NCBI RefSeq assembly: GCF_000426585.1
Contig: NZ_AUFQ01000007.1
Span: 1-64,000 of the forward strand
Direction: 5' to 3'
Length of the DNA stretch: 64,000 bases
Source of the DNA: Segatella baroniae DSM 16972 = JCM 13447
GTDB taxonomy: Bacteria; Bacteroidota; Bacteroidia; Bacteroidales; Bacteroidaceae
Shown: positions 52,042-60,339 of the stretch, piece by piece
How positions within the stretch are numbered: the first letter of the stretch is position 1
Layout of the letters: each line of letters begins with the position of its first letter
Position numbers and translations under genes: made by a program
The notes under the pieces: model-generated
Seen by the model: only the letters and a program-made list of their open reading frames with translations
The model's database searches: none
What the model was told of the DNA's origin: nothing

Positions 52042-55000
52042 ATGAGGAACAGTATTATACTTTTCTGTATGATAGCATGCCTGTTGGTAGCTCCCAAGGC
52101 TTATTCCCAACGCATCGGGAAACCTATTACAGCCTCCAATGTTTCCATTGAACAGGTGTTGAATCAGATAGAAAAGGCTTCAAGCTACGTCTTTCTCTAC
52201 AACAACAAGACGATTGACACTCGGAGAATCGTCAGTGTCAACAGCAAAAACGGCGACATAAAGGAAATATTGAGCCATATTTTCCGAGGAACGAATGTCA
52301 CCTATACTATCGTTGACAACCAAATTATTCTCTCTACGAAAAATCAGAAGAAAAGTCCCGCCAACGCGTTCACGCTCAAGGGCACGGTCAAGGACAGTCA
52401 GGGTGAACCGCTCATCGGCGTCAGCGTCAAGCGGAAAGGCAGCACTACGGGCGTCATCAGCGACATCGACGGCAACTTCAACCTGCAGGTGAACGACGGA
52501 TCGCTGCTCGAAGTGTCCTACATTGGCTACGCCACCAAGACCGTTAAGGTGTCGGGCAACCAGCCTATCACCATCATCCTGCAGGAAGACGACCAACTAC
52601 TCAATGAAGTAGTGGTTACGGCATTGGGTATCAAGCGCGAGACCAAGGCCCTCACCTATAATGTTCAGGAACTCAAGGCCAAGGACGTGACCGGCGTGAA
52701 AGACGCCAACTTCATCAACAGTCTGGCCGGTAAGGTGGCCGGTGTCACCATCAACCAGAGTTCATCCGGCGTCGGTGGTTCTTCACGTGTCATGATGCGC
52801 GGTACCAAATCGCTGTTTGGCGAGAACAACGCGCTCTACGTTTTAGACGGCATCCCCATGCAAGGACTTCGCACCAAACAGTCTGACAACTTCTACGAGG
52901 CCGTTGAAGTGGCCGATGGAGACGGTATTTCAAACATCAATCCCGACGACATCGAAAGCATGTCAGTACTTACCGGTGCTTCGGCCGCGGCTCTTTACGG
53001 TAACAAGGGTGCCAACGGCGTCATCCTGATAACGACCAAGAAGGGTGCCATCGGCAAGCCGCGCGTAGCTTACTCTCACAACACGAGCTTCATGAGTCCG
53101 TTCGTGACACCTCAGTTTCAGAATACTTATGGTCGCAAGGACGGCGATTTCGCAAGTTGGGGAGAGAAACTCGAGAAGCCTTCTTCCTACAATCCGCTCG
53201 ACTTTTTCCAGACAGGTTTCAACGTTATGAACTCTGTTGCGCTGTCGACCGGCTCGGAAACCAACCAGACACACATCTCTTTCGGCAGTGTCAACTCACA
53301 AGGTATTGTACCTAACAACAAGTACAACCGCTACAACTTTACGTTCCGCAACTCCTGGGATGTCATCAAAGACGTTCTGAGCATGGACATGGGACTCTTC
53401 TATATCAAGCAGAACAATCAGAATAGTGTAGGCCAGGGCATGTACTACAATCCGTTGGTTCCCGCATATCTGTTCCCTCCCAGCGACGATATCAACAAGT
53501 ATGTGGTCTACGAAATGTACAACGGCAGCCGCAACTTCAAGACCCAGAATTGGCCTTATCACAACATGGGCTTGGGCATGCAGAATCCTTACTGGATTGT
53601 CAACCGCAATATGTTCAACACCGACCGCAACCGTAACATCATCACACTGTCGGTGAAATGGAACATCACCGACTGGATGAACGTCATTGCCCGCGGCCGA
53701 ACCGACCATGCTTATATGGAGTTCGAGCGCAAGCTCTATGCCTCGACCGACGGTCTCTTTGCCAAACCGCAAGGCCACTGGATGACACAGGATGACAAGA
53801 ACACTTCCGTCTATCTCGATTTCCTTGTCAACATCGACAAGAAGTTCGGCGAAGATTTCCGTTTCCTTGCCAACATCGGCGGCAGCTATTATGACGAGAA
53901 ATACAAATCTCACACTTTCGAAGGTAACTTGGTAAGAGTTCCCAACTTCTTCCACTCTTCCAACATGTCACCCGCCGAAACGAGAACAACCCATTCGAAC
54001 CTGCATACTCAGACGCAGTCGTTCTACGGCAAGGCCGAAGTCAACTGGAAGAACTTCCTCTTCATCGACGCCACAGGCCGCATTGACTACTTCTCCACCC
54101 TCTTGGGAACAGACAAGAACTATGTCTTCTACCCTTCTACCGGTCTGTCGGTGTTGCTGTCAGAAGCACTTCCTTTGCCCAAGAACATCATTTCGTTCTG
54201 GAAGATACGCGGTTCATACGCTCAAGTAGGTAATCCCCCATCCGCTTATCTGCCCTATACAATGGTAACACTGGCCAACGGCAATGCCACCGGTTCCAGC
54301 TTCACGCCTGCCAGTCACCTGAAACCTGAAATGACCAAGGCTTTTGAATTTGGTATGGATCTGCGTTTGTTCCACAACAAGCTGAACATTGCCGCTACCT
54401 ATTATAATTCTAACACTTACAACCAGCTCTTCCGCTACAACTTGCCGCCAAGCACGGGTTATTCATACGCGTTTGAAAACGCCGGAAAGGTCAACAACTG
54501 GGGTGTCGAACTGACAGTGGGTGTTAACCAGAAGATAGGTCCTGTAGACTGGAACGCCAACCTTATTTACTCGCTCAACCGCAACGAAATCAAGGAACTA
54601 CTGCCCGAATACGTCACCGACCGCAAGACGAACACCACCGTCAAGGCGCCTACGGAGTTTGAAGTATCAAGCGCGGAGTCCTATAAGATGATACTCAAGA
54701 AAGGCGGTACCATGTCGGATATCTACGCCAGCAAGCTCAAGCAAGACCTTCATGGCGACATTCTCTGCTCGGGTGGCGTGTCTAAAGACGACAATAACTT
54801 CATTAAAGTGGGTTCGGCAGCTCCTAAATACAACGTGGGTTTCCGCAATAGCTTCGCTTGGAAAGGCCTTGAGCTCAACTTTCTCCTCGATGCCCGTGTA
54901 GGCGGCGTTGTCGTTTCGGCCACACAAGCCCTGATGGATCAGTTCGGTGTGTCGAAGCAGACGGCTGACGCAAGAGATAACGGCGGTGTTCGTGTCAACA

Positions 55001-55317
55001 ACGGAAAGCTCAACGCCGAGCAATATTACAGTGTAGTGGCCGGTGGAAAGACCGGTCTGTTGGCCCATTATGCCTACAGTGCCACCAACGTTCGTTTGCG
55101 CGAACTGTCATTATCCTATGATCTGCCCGCTTCATGGTTCAGAGACAAACTCCGCATGGGCGTTTCGCTCACGGCTCACAATCTGTTCATGATTTACAAC
55201 AAGGCACCGTTCGATCCGGAATTGACAGCCAATACCGGAACCTATTATCAAGGTTTCGACTACTTCATGCCTCCCAGCTTGCGTAGCCTTGGATTTGGAT
55301 TGAAAGTGAATTTCTAA
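52042..55317 (+). CDS. SusC/RagA-type TonB-dependent transporter with STN domain
   Basis: This 1,091-residue outer-membrane transporter would import oligosaccharides together with its SusD partner. It has a signal peptide (about 1-22), an STN domain (30-100), a carboxypeptidase-like domain (about 110-185, TLKGTVKDSQGEPLIGVSVK), a TonB-box-like LLNEVVVTALG near 187-197, and a plug (about 205-330, including ALYVDGIPMQG-type ALYVLDGIPMQGLR and ANGVILITTKKG). The barrel ends in SLGFGLKVNF. The STN domain indicates signalling through the FecR anti-sigma encoded just upstream. Confidence 0.95.
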   Translation: MRNSIILFCMIACLLVAPKAYSQRIGKPITASNVSIEQVLNQIEKASSYVFLYNNKTIDTRRIVSVNSKNGDIKEILSHIFRGTNVTYTIVDNQIILSTKNQKKSPANAFTLKGTVKDSQGEPLIGVSVKRKGSTTGVISDIDGNFNLQVNDGSLLEVSYIGYATKTVKVSGNQPITIILQEDDQLLNEVVVTALGIKRETKALTYNVQELKAKDVTGVKDANFINSLAGKVAGVTINQSSSGVGGSSRVMMRGTKSLFGENNALYVLDGIPMQGLRTKQSDNFYEAVEVADGDGISNINPDDIESMSVLTGASAAALYGNKGANGVILITTKKGAIGKPRVAYSHNTSFMSPFVTPQFQNTYGRKDGDFASWGEKLEKPSSYNPLDFFQTGFNVMNSVALSTGSETNQTHISFGSVNSQGIVPNNKYNRYNFTFRNSWDVIKDVLSMDMGLFYIKQNNQNSVGQGMYYNPLVPAYLFPPSDDINKYVVYEMYNGSRNFKTQNWPYHNMGLGMQNPYWIVNRNMFNTDRNRNIITLSVKWNITDWMNVIARGRTDHAYMEFERKLYASTDGLFAKPQGHWMTQDDKNTSVYLDFLVNIDKKFGEDFRFLANIGGSYYDEKYKSHTFEGNLVRVPNFFHSSNMSPAETRTTHSNLHTQTQSFYGKAEVNWKNFLFIDATGRIDYFSTLLGTDKNYVFYPSTGLSVLLSEALPLPKNIISFWKIRGSYAQVGNPPSAYLPYTMVTLANGNATGSSFTPASHLKPEMTKAFEFGMDLRLFHNKLNIAATYYNSNTYNQLFRYNLPPSTGYSYAFENAGKVNNWGVELTVGVNQKIGPVDWNANLIYSLNRNEIKELLPEYVTDRKTNTTVKAPTEFEVSSAESYKMILKKGGTMSDIYASKLKQDLHGDILCSGGVSKDDNNFIKVGSAAPKYNVGFRNSFAWKGLELNFLLDARVGGVVVSATQALMDQFGVSKQTADARDNGGVRVNNGKLNAEQYYSVVAGGKTGLLAHYAYSATNVRLRELSLSYDLPASWFRDKLRMGVSLTAHNLFMIYNKAPFDPELTANTGTYYQGFDYFMPPSLRSLGFGLKVNF

Positions 55318-55339
55318 TACGTTTATTACACAAAGAATA

Positions 55340-56914
55340 ATGAAAAAGTATATATCATTCATCTCATGCCTTTCAATAGGCATGCTGGCCGCCTCCGTAT
55401 CCTTGAGCAGCTGCATGTCGGACAGCCTCAATCTGGACCCCGACAAGATACAAGAGAGCGAACTCAATAAGGACAATCTCTGGGGCACTTACCTCACGAC
55501 GATGGAACGCAGAGTCGTGCCCGAAGACCAAAACGACTATCAGCTTGCGGAAGATCTCGTGGGCAACATGTACGCAGGTTACTTCGCGGGCACACAGTCA
55601 TGGGAGGGCGGCAACAACGGAACTACCTACGCATTCCCCAGCGGATGGCTCAACCGCCCGTTCAAGGTGGCTTTTGTCGATTTCCTTTCATCATGGAACG
55701 TGCTGAGACAGAAAACTAATGAGTCTACGGTGCTCTACGCCGTGGCCGAAGTTGTAAAGGTTTTGGCCATGCACAAGACCACCGACATCTACGGTCCCAT
55801 CCCCTATACTCGCTTCGGACGAGTCACTCCTGTTCCATACGATTCACAGGAAGAGGTCTACAAAGCATTCTTTAAGGAGTTGGATCACGCCATCGGCATC
55901 ATGACAGAGTACGACGCGGCCAACCCCGATACCAAACCGTTAGAGAAATTCGACCTTATTTATAATGGTGAAATATCCAAATGGATTAAATTCGCCAACT
56001 CCCTGAAGTTGCGTTTGGCCATGCGTGTGAGCAAAGTGTACCCCGAGGCACAGCAGATTGCCGAGGCAGCGGTTAACAACAAGTATGGTGTTATCGAAAA
56101 CAACACCGATAATCCGGTAATGCAAAGCAATTCTACCCTGTCGTTCACTTATTTCAATCCCTTCTACAATCTGTATAGCGAAGAGGGATATAACGAAGAT
56201 CGCATGGGAGCTTCAATGGACGCTTATCTCAACGGATTCGAAGATCCGCGCCTGCCGGTATTCTTTACAAAAGTCAAAGATGGAAAATACCGCGGTCTGC
56301 GCAATGGTCTCAAGAACGGACTTAAATTCATGGGCGACGCACGTCTGTCGCAACCGACCATCAAGCAATCCGATCCAACTCTTTGGATGAATGCCGCCGA
56401 GGTTTACTTCCTGCGTGCTGAGGGTGCGCTCAAGCAATGGAACATGAAGGGCGAAGCCCGCGGACTCTACGAAGAAGGTATCAGAAAGTCGCTCGAACAG
56501 CATGGACTGGCCGCTCAGGCTGATGCCTATATCAACAGCGATAACAAGCCGGCGAAATACGAAGGCTTCTCAAGCAGCCTGAGTATGCCTGCTCCGTCAG
56601 ACATTACCGTGGCATGGGATGACGCCGACAGCAAGGAACGACAGCTCGAAAGAATCATCACGCAGAAGTGGATCGCGCTCTATCCGATAGGCCAGGAAGC
56701 CTGGAGCGAGTTCCGTCGAACGGGTTATCCCAAGATATTCCCTATTGTCGACAACATGAGCGACGGCAAAGTCAACACACAGATACAAGTTCGCCGCCTG
56801 CCGTTCCCCGAGTCTGAATACTCCGGCAACAACGCCGAAGTGCTCAAAGCAGTCACGCTCTTGGGCGGAGGTCCCGATACCGGAGGCACACGCCTATGGT
56901 GGGACAAGGAATAA
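55340..56914 (+). CDS. SusD/RagB-family surface glycan-binding lipoprotein
   Basis: This 524-residue lipoprotein has a signal ending SLSSC (Cys25) and the SusD-like_2 layout, with early helices (NLWGTYLTTMERRVV) and TPR-like helices that dock on SusC. Conserved blocks include VKVLAMHKTTDIYGPIPYTR, MRVSKVYPEAQQIAEAAV in part, and RIITQKWIALYPIGQEAWSE near the C-terminus. It caps the SusC barrel outside the cell and binds the glycan. It follows susC by 22 bp. Confidence 0.93.
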   Translation: MKKYISFISCLSIGMLAASVSLSSCMSDSLNLDPDKIQESELNKDNLWGTYLTTMERRVVPEDQNDYQLAEDLVGNMYAGYFAGTQSWEGGNNGTTYAFPSGWLNRPFKVAFVDFLSSWNVLRQKTNESTVLYAVAEVVKVLAMHKTTDIYGPIPYTRFGRVTPVPYDSQEEVYKAFFKELDHAIGIMTEYDAANPDTKPLEKFDLIYNGEISKWIKFANSLKLRLAMRVSKVYPEAQQIAEAAVNNKYGVIENNTDNPVMQSNSTLSFTYFNPFYNLYSEEGYNEDRMGASMDAYLNGFEDPRLPVFFTKVKDGKYRGLRNGLKNGLKFMGDARLSQPTIKQSDPTLWMNAAEVYFLRAEGALKQWNMKGEARGLYEEGIRKSLEQHGLAAQADAYINSDNKPAKYEGFSSSLSMPAPSDITVAWDDADSKERQLERIITQKWIALYPIGQEAWSEFRRTGYPKIFPIVDNMSDGKVNTQIQVRRLPFPESEYSGNNAEVLKAVTLLGGGPDTGGTRLWWDKE

Positions 56915-56952
56915 ACCGACAAACAACAACATCAAATCTTTAGTATCGCAAT

Positions 56953-57972
56953 ATGAATAAGAATAAAATATTTGCTCTCGTGCTATCGGCTGTTTCGCTG
57001 GCAAGCACGTTGACATCCTGCAACACCGAGATAGAAGCGCTCAACCTGGTCGTACCCGACCAGAAATCGGAACAATATTACGCCGACCTCCGTGCCTATA
57101 AGGCCCGTAACGACCACGAAGTATTCTTCGGTTGGTTCGGTAACTGGAATGCGGATTCACCAGATATGATCGGACTCTTGCGCAGTATTCCCGACAGTGT
57201 AGACATCGTTTCCATCTGGAGCGGCACCCCTAACAGAGAGGATTTGGAGTACGTACAGAAAGTGAAAGGTACACGTGTCACCTTTACCATCTTCGCCCAT
57301 AAGATTCCGGAAGAATTCATGTCGGGCGAGAAAAAGGATCAAGTGACAAAGGAGGGCATTGAAGCCTATGCGGTATCGCTCGTGGAACGTATGAAGCGAG
57401 AAGGCTATCAGGGCATCGACCTCGACTATGAGCCGGGCTTGCTCGAACCGGGTGGCGGCGTCTTCAATGGCCCGTTGGTCGGCCCCAACTACATGTGGCC
57501 GAACTATAAGGAGAATATGGCCATCTTCGTAAAGAAGCTCGGCGAGTTCATCGGCCCCAAATCGGGCACGTCCAACTTGCTGCTCATCGACGGAGTGCCT
57601 TACGACGTGAAGCCCGAACTGGTGGAATACTTCAACTACGGCATTGTACAATCCTATAAATCCCGCGGTTTCTACGACCTGCAAGGCCGATTCAACCGAG
57701 CTGCGGCCAATGGTTGGACACCCGAGAAATATATCTTTGCCGAAACCTTTGAAGGTGGGATGTATGAAAAAGGTGGCGTAAATCATCAGCTGCGAGAGGG
57801 CGAACACGTTCCTTCACTGCTGGGAATGGCTCATTTCCTGCCCGAATACAACGGCAAGATAGCCACACGCAAGGGTGGTTGCGGTACCTATCACATGGAA
57901 AATGACTACAACTCCACCCCCAACTATCGCTTCACCCGCGAAGCCATACAAATCATGTCAAAGCACAAATAA
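56953..57972 (+). CDS. GH18-type endo-beta-N-acetylglucosaminidase lipoprotein
   Basis: This 339-residue lipoprotein (lipobox LTSC, Cys23) has a GH18 TIM-barrel with the catalytic motif GIDLDYEP, giving Asp156, Asp158 and Glu160. FFGWFGNWNADSP near 58-70 and LLLIDGVPYDV further on match endo-GlcNAcases of Bacteroidetes that cut the chitobiose core of N-glycans. At the cell surface it would release N-glycans for SusCD uptake. It lies 38 bp after susD and 12 bp before the LamG gene. A chitinase is the alternative, less likely in this setting. Confidence 0.82.
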   Translation: MNKNKIFALVLSAVSLASTLTSCNTEIEALNLVVPDQKSEQYYADLRAYKARNDHEVFFGWFGNWNADSPDMIGLLRSIPDSVDIVSIWSGTPNREDLEYVQKVKGTRVTFTIFAHKIPEEFMSGEKKDQVTKEGIEAYAVSLVERMKREGYQGIDLDYEPGLLEPGGGVFNGPLVGPNYMWPNYKENMAIFVKKLGEFIGPKSGTSNLLLIDGVPYDVKPELVEYFNYGIVQSYKSRGFYDLQGRFNRAAANGWTPEKYIFAETFEGGMYEKGGVNHQLREGEHVPSLLGMAHFLPEYNGKIATRKGGCGTYHMENDYNSTPNYRFTREAIQIMSKHK

Positions 57973-57984
57973 ATCCTATCGATT

Positions 57985-59163
57985 ATGAAAAAACTTATCT
58001 ATCGAATAGCTACCGTGGCCTTGCTGCTAAGTATGGCGGCATGTCAGGAAAGCCAGAAATATTATGATGGTGTCTATATCATGGGCACAGAAGGTAAAGA
58101 GGTGACAGCCACGCTCACCGTAGACGACCTCCCCTCGGCCATCGCCGTAAACGTAGCATCGTCCGACATTACTCAAGATGACGTAACGGTCAGCATGAAG
58201 GAGAGCCCCGAACTGGTGGAATCCTTCAACAAGAAGTTCCATAAGAACTACGTATTGTTGCCCAAGAACGCTTACAAACTGGAGAATACGGCCCTCAAAA
58301 TCGAAGCGGGCAAACACGTTTCTTCGCAAGGAATGAAGCTGAACATCACCAGCCGCGACGAACTGAAGGAAGGAACGACCTATCTGTTACCGGTCAGCAT
58401 AGCCGACGTTTCCGACAAAAACCTATCGGTCATCGAAGCTTCGCGCACGCTCTACATCGTGGTCAATCAGATCATCATTACCCGGGCAGCCAATTTGGAA
58501 GACAGTTACTGCTACTATCGGGTGAACTTCGGTTCACAACCTGAAATCGACACGAAGGCCTGCAAACAAGTAACTTACGAGGCCCGCGTACGCTTCCGCA
58601 GGATGACGAAGCACAGCCGCAAGTGGTGTTTCTCCGTGATGGGACTCGAAGAGAACTTCTGTCTGCGAACGGCCGGAAGCAATAAAGACGGCTGGAAGCT
58701 ACAGCTTGCCGGCAACGGCCACGTAGACTCGCGCGATGTTCTGCCCAACGACAAATGGGTTCACTTGGCTTGCGTCTTCGATAGCGACAAGGGCAAGAAG
58801 TATATCTACATCAACGGCGAACTGCAAGGCGAGATCGTCGACGCCAGAAAGTCAATCGACCTGACCAGTTTCTATGCTCAGAAAGCATTCTATATCGGCC
58901 AGACTGCTGCCGACGACCGCTATATGGACGGCTGGGTAAGCGAAGTAAGAGTATGGACAACGGCCCGCACGGCCGCCGAACTCAAGAACAACGTTTGTTG
59001 GGTAGACCCAACGACGAAGGGACTCTTAGCCTACTGGCGCTTCAACGAGTCGTCTGCGGAAAACGAACGTGTGGTAACCGACATCACCGGTCATGGTTTC
59101 CATGCCACCTTCTCAGGATGGGGCAAACCGAAGTTCGTGGATGCCGTGCGCTGTCCGGAGTAA
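57985..59163 (+). CDS. DUF1735 and LamG-domain lipoprotein
   Basis: This 392-residue lipoprotein (lipobox SMAAC, Cys20) has an N-terminal DUF1735 domain (about 25-160, VNVASSDITQDDVTVSMKES in part, then LPVSIADVSDKNLSVIEASR) and a C-terminal concanavalin/LamG-like domain (about 175-390, with KWVHLACVFDSDKGKKYIYI and YIGQTAADDRYMDGWVSEVR). Such proteins bind glycans at the surface and often accompany GH18 endoglycosidases in N-glycan loci. No catalytic motif is seen. It is the last gene of the susCD operon. Confidence 0.85.
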   Translation: MKKLIYRIATVALLLSMAACQESQKYYDGVYIMGTEGKEVTATLTVDDLPSAIAVNVASSDITQDDVTVSMKESPELVESFNKKFHKNYVLLPKNAYKLENTALKIEAGKHVSSQGMKLNITSRDELKEGTTYLLPVSIADVSDKNLSVIEASRTLYIVVNQIIITRAANLEDSYCYYRVNFGSQPEIDTKACKQVTYEARVRFRRMTKHSRKWCFSVMGLEENFCLRTAGSNKDGWKLQLAGNGHVDSRDVLPNDKWVHLACVFDSDKGKKYIYINGELQGEIVDARKSIDLTSFYAQKAFYIGQTAADDRYMDGWVSEVRVWTTARTAAELKNNVCWVDPTTKGLLAYWRFNESSAENERVVTDITGHGFHATFSGWGKPKFVDAVRCPE

Positions 59164-59372
59164 ATTAGGAATGTGAAATGTGGAATGTGAATTGATAAAT
59201 GTGAAGTGTGAAGTGAGGAATGTGAATTGAGAAGTTTGAAATGTGGAGTGTGAAATGAACTCCACGCTCCACACATCTCGTTCTTCATATCCCATTCTGA
59301 TATCCATTTCACACTTCAAACTCCACATTCCTCACTTCTCATTCCACATTTCACACTTCACATTTATCAGGT
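59164..59372. repeat. GTGAAATGTGGAATG-type repeats forming a long inverted repeat
   Basis: The left half (59168-59262) has repeated gtgaaatgtgg/aatgtgaa units, and the right half (59300-59368) carries the complementary form. GATAAATGTGAAGTGTGAA (59194-59212) has an exact complement at 59350-59368. The transcript of the last susCD-operon gene could fold into a long hairpin here. The same units occur at 50530-50715 and 60286-60345. Confidence 0.75.
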
Positions 59373-59405
59373 TTTCAGAGATAACAACAGGTGTACTTGA
59401 ATCTG

Positions 59406-59442
59406 GAAGCCCGGTCCCAAGCCGGATCGGGCTTCACTTTTT
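59406..59442 (+). terminator. Terminator of the susCD operon
   Basis: GAAGCCCG (59406-59413) pairs with CGGGCTTC (59428-59435) around 14 nt, followed by ACTTTTTT. Confidence 0.8.
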
Positions 59443-59498
59443 TCACGTCGTCGGCCTGTCGTTCATCTCTGTTTTTCATTTTTCAGTAAAATAATGAT

Positions 59499-59506
59499 TA
59501 CTTTTG
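59499..59506 (+). promoter_or_regulatory. Promoter -7 box for the ECF sigma gene (TACTTTTG)
   Basis: It matches TAnnTTTG 31 bp before the start codon, so the sigma gene has its own housekeeping promoter. Confidence 0.65.
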
Positions 59507-59537
59507 CAGGTCAGTCATCCCATCAGTTGTCGTCCCT

Positions 59538-60104
59538 ATGATACCGAACTTCGGAAAGAAAGATAAAGAACAGTACTTCAAACGCTTGTTTGAAGACTAC
59601 TACGCGCCTTTCTGCATCTACGCCAAAAGATTCGTCGACAGCCGCCAGACATGCGAGGACATCGTGTCGGAGGCCTTCATCATCGTGTGGGAAAAGGTAG
59701 AACGCGACCAACTGCAACGCGAGACCGCCGTGGAATACATCCGCAGAATCGTGACCAACCTGTGTCTGAACCATCTGAAACACCATGCTTTCGAACTGGA
59801 CTATGCCGTCGCGGGCCGCCACAAAGCGCCCGTTTACGCTGATTCGCCCCATGCGCTCTACACGCAAAAGGAGCTCTATGAAATGCTGACCGACCTGCTG
59901 CGGCAACTGCCCGAGCAGCACCGGCAGGTCTTCATCGCGTCTTATATAGACGAAAAGAACAACATTGAGATTGCCAAGGAGTTGGACATCAGCGTGAAAT
60001 CGGTCGTCAGATACAAGCAGAAAGCCATCGAACTGCTCAAGAAAAACCTGAAAAACTACCTGTCGTTCATGCTCCTCCTCATGGCCGTCAAGCACTACGG
60101 ATGA
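59538..60104 (+). CDS. ECF RNA polymerase sigma factor
   Basis: This 188-residue sigma has a sigma-2 region (about 15-80: LFEDYYAPFCIYAKRFVDS, DIVSEAFIIVWEKVE) and a sigma-4 helix-turn-helix (about 115-170: LPEQHRQVFIASYIDEKNNI, EIAKELDISVKSVVRYKQKA). It is of the Bacteroidota type that works with FecR anti-sigmas. It is probably the partner of the FecR at 50815, but instead of preceding that gene it lies downstream of the susCD operon, behind its terminator. Confidence 0.87.
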   Translation: MIPNFGKKDKEQYFKRLFEDYYAPFCIYAKRFVDSRQTCEDIVSEAFIIVWEKVERDQLQRETAVEYIRRIVTNLCLNHLKHHAFELDYAVAGRHKAPVYADSPHALYTQKELYEMLTDLLRQLPEQHRQVFIASYIDEKNNIEIAKELDISVKSVVRYKQKAIELLKKNLKNYLSFMLLLMAVKHYG

Positions 60105-60339
60105 ACGCCCCGACAGCGTCCGCACGGCAACATGCGTAGACTGTCCGGCAAAAGGGCCGCGATTGCTTCACCAAAGGGCCGCGATTGCAACGTAAAAGGA
60201 CTGCTTTTGCGAGGTAAAAAGACTGCTTTTGCAAAATGAAAGCAGCCCTTTGACAAACTGAAAAGGCTGCTTCCATATTTCATTGGAATGTCATTTCACA
60301 TACCTCACTTCACATTTCTCATTTCACACTTCACATTCC
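60105..60339. repeat. Repeat-rich region after the sigma gene
   Basis: It has tandem ~23-bp units (aaaagggccgcgattgc, then aaaaggactgcttttgc) at about 60145-60235. The 99-bp direct repeat shared with 50470-50568 follows, then TTCACATT-type units to the end of the EnvC gene. There is no gene here. Confidence 0.75.
60225..60323 (+). repeat. 99-bp direct repeat, right copy
   Basis: It matches the copy at 50470-50568 in the same orientation, five mismatches in 99 bp. It lies between the sigma gene and the convergent EnvC-like gene. Confidence 0.8.

Noticed and set aside
56953-57972. Chitinase
   Set aside because: The GH18 motif fits, but the lipoprotein form, SusCD context and DUF1735-LamG neighbour favour an N-glycan endoglycosidase.
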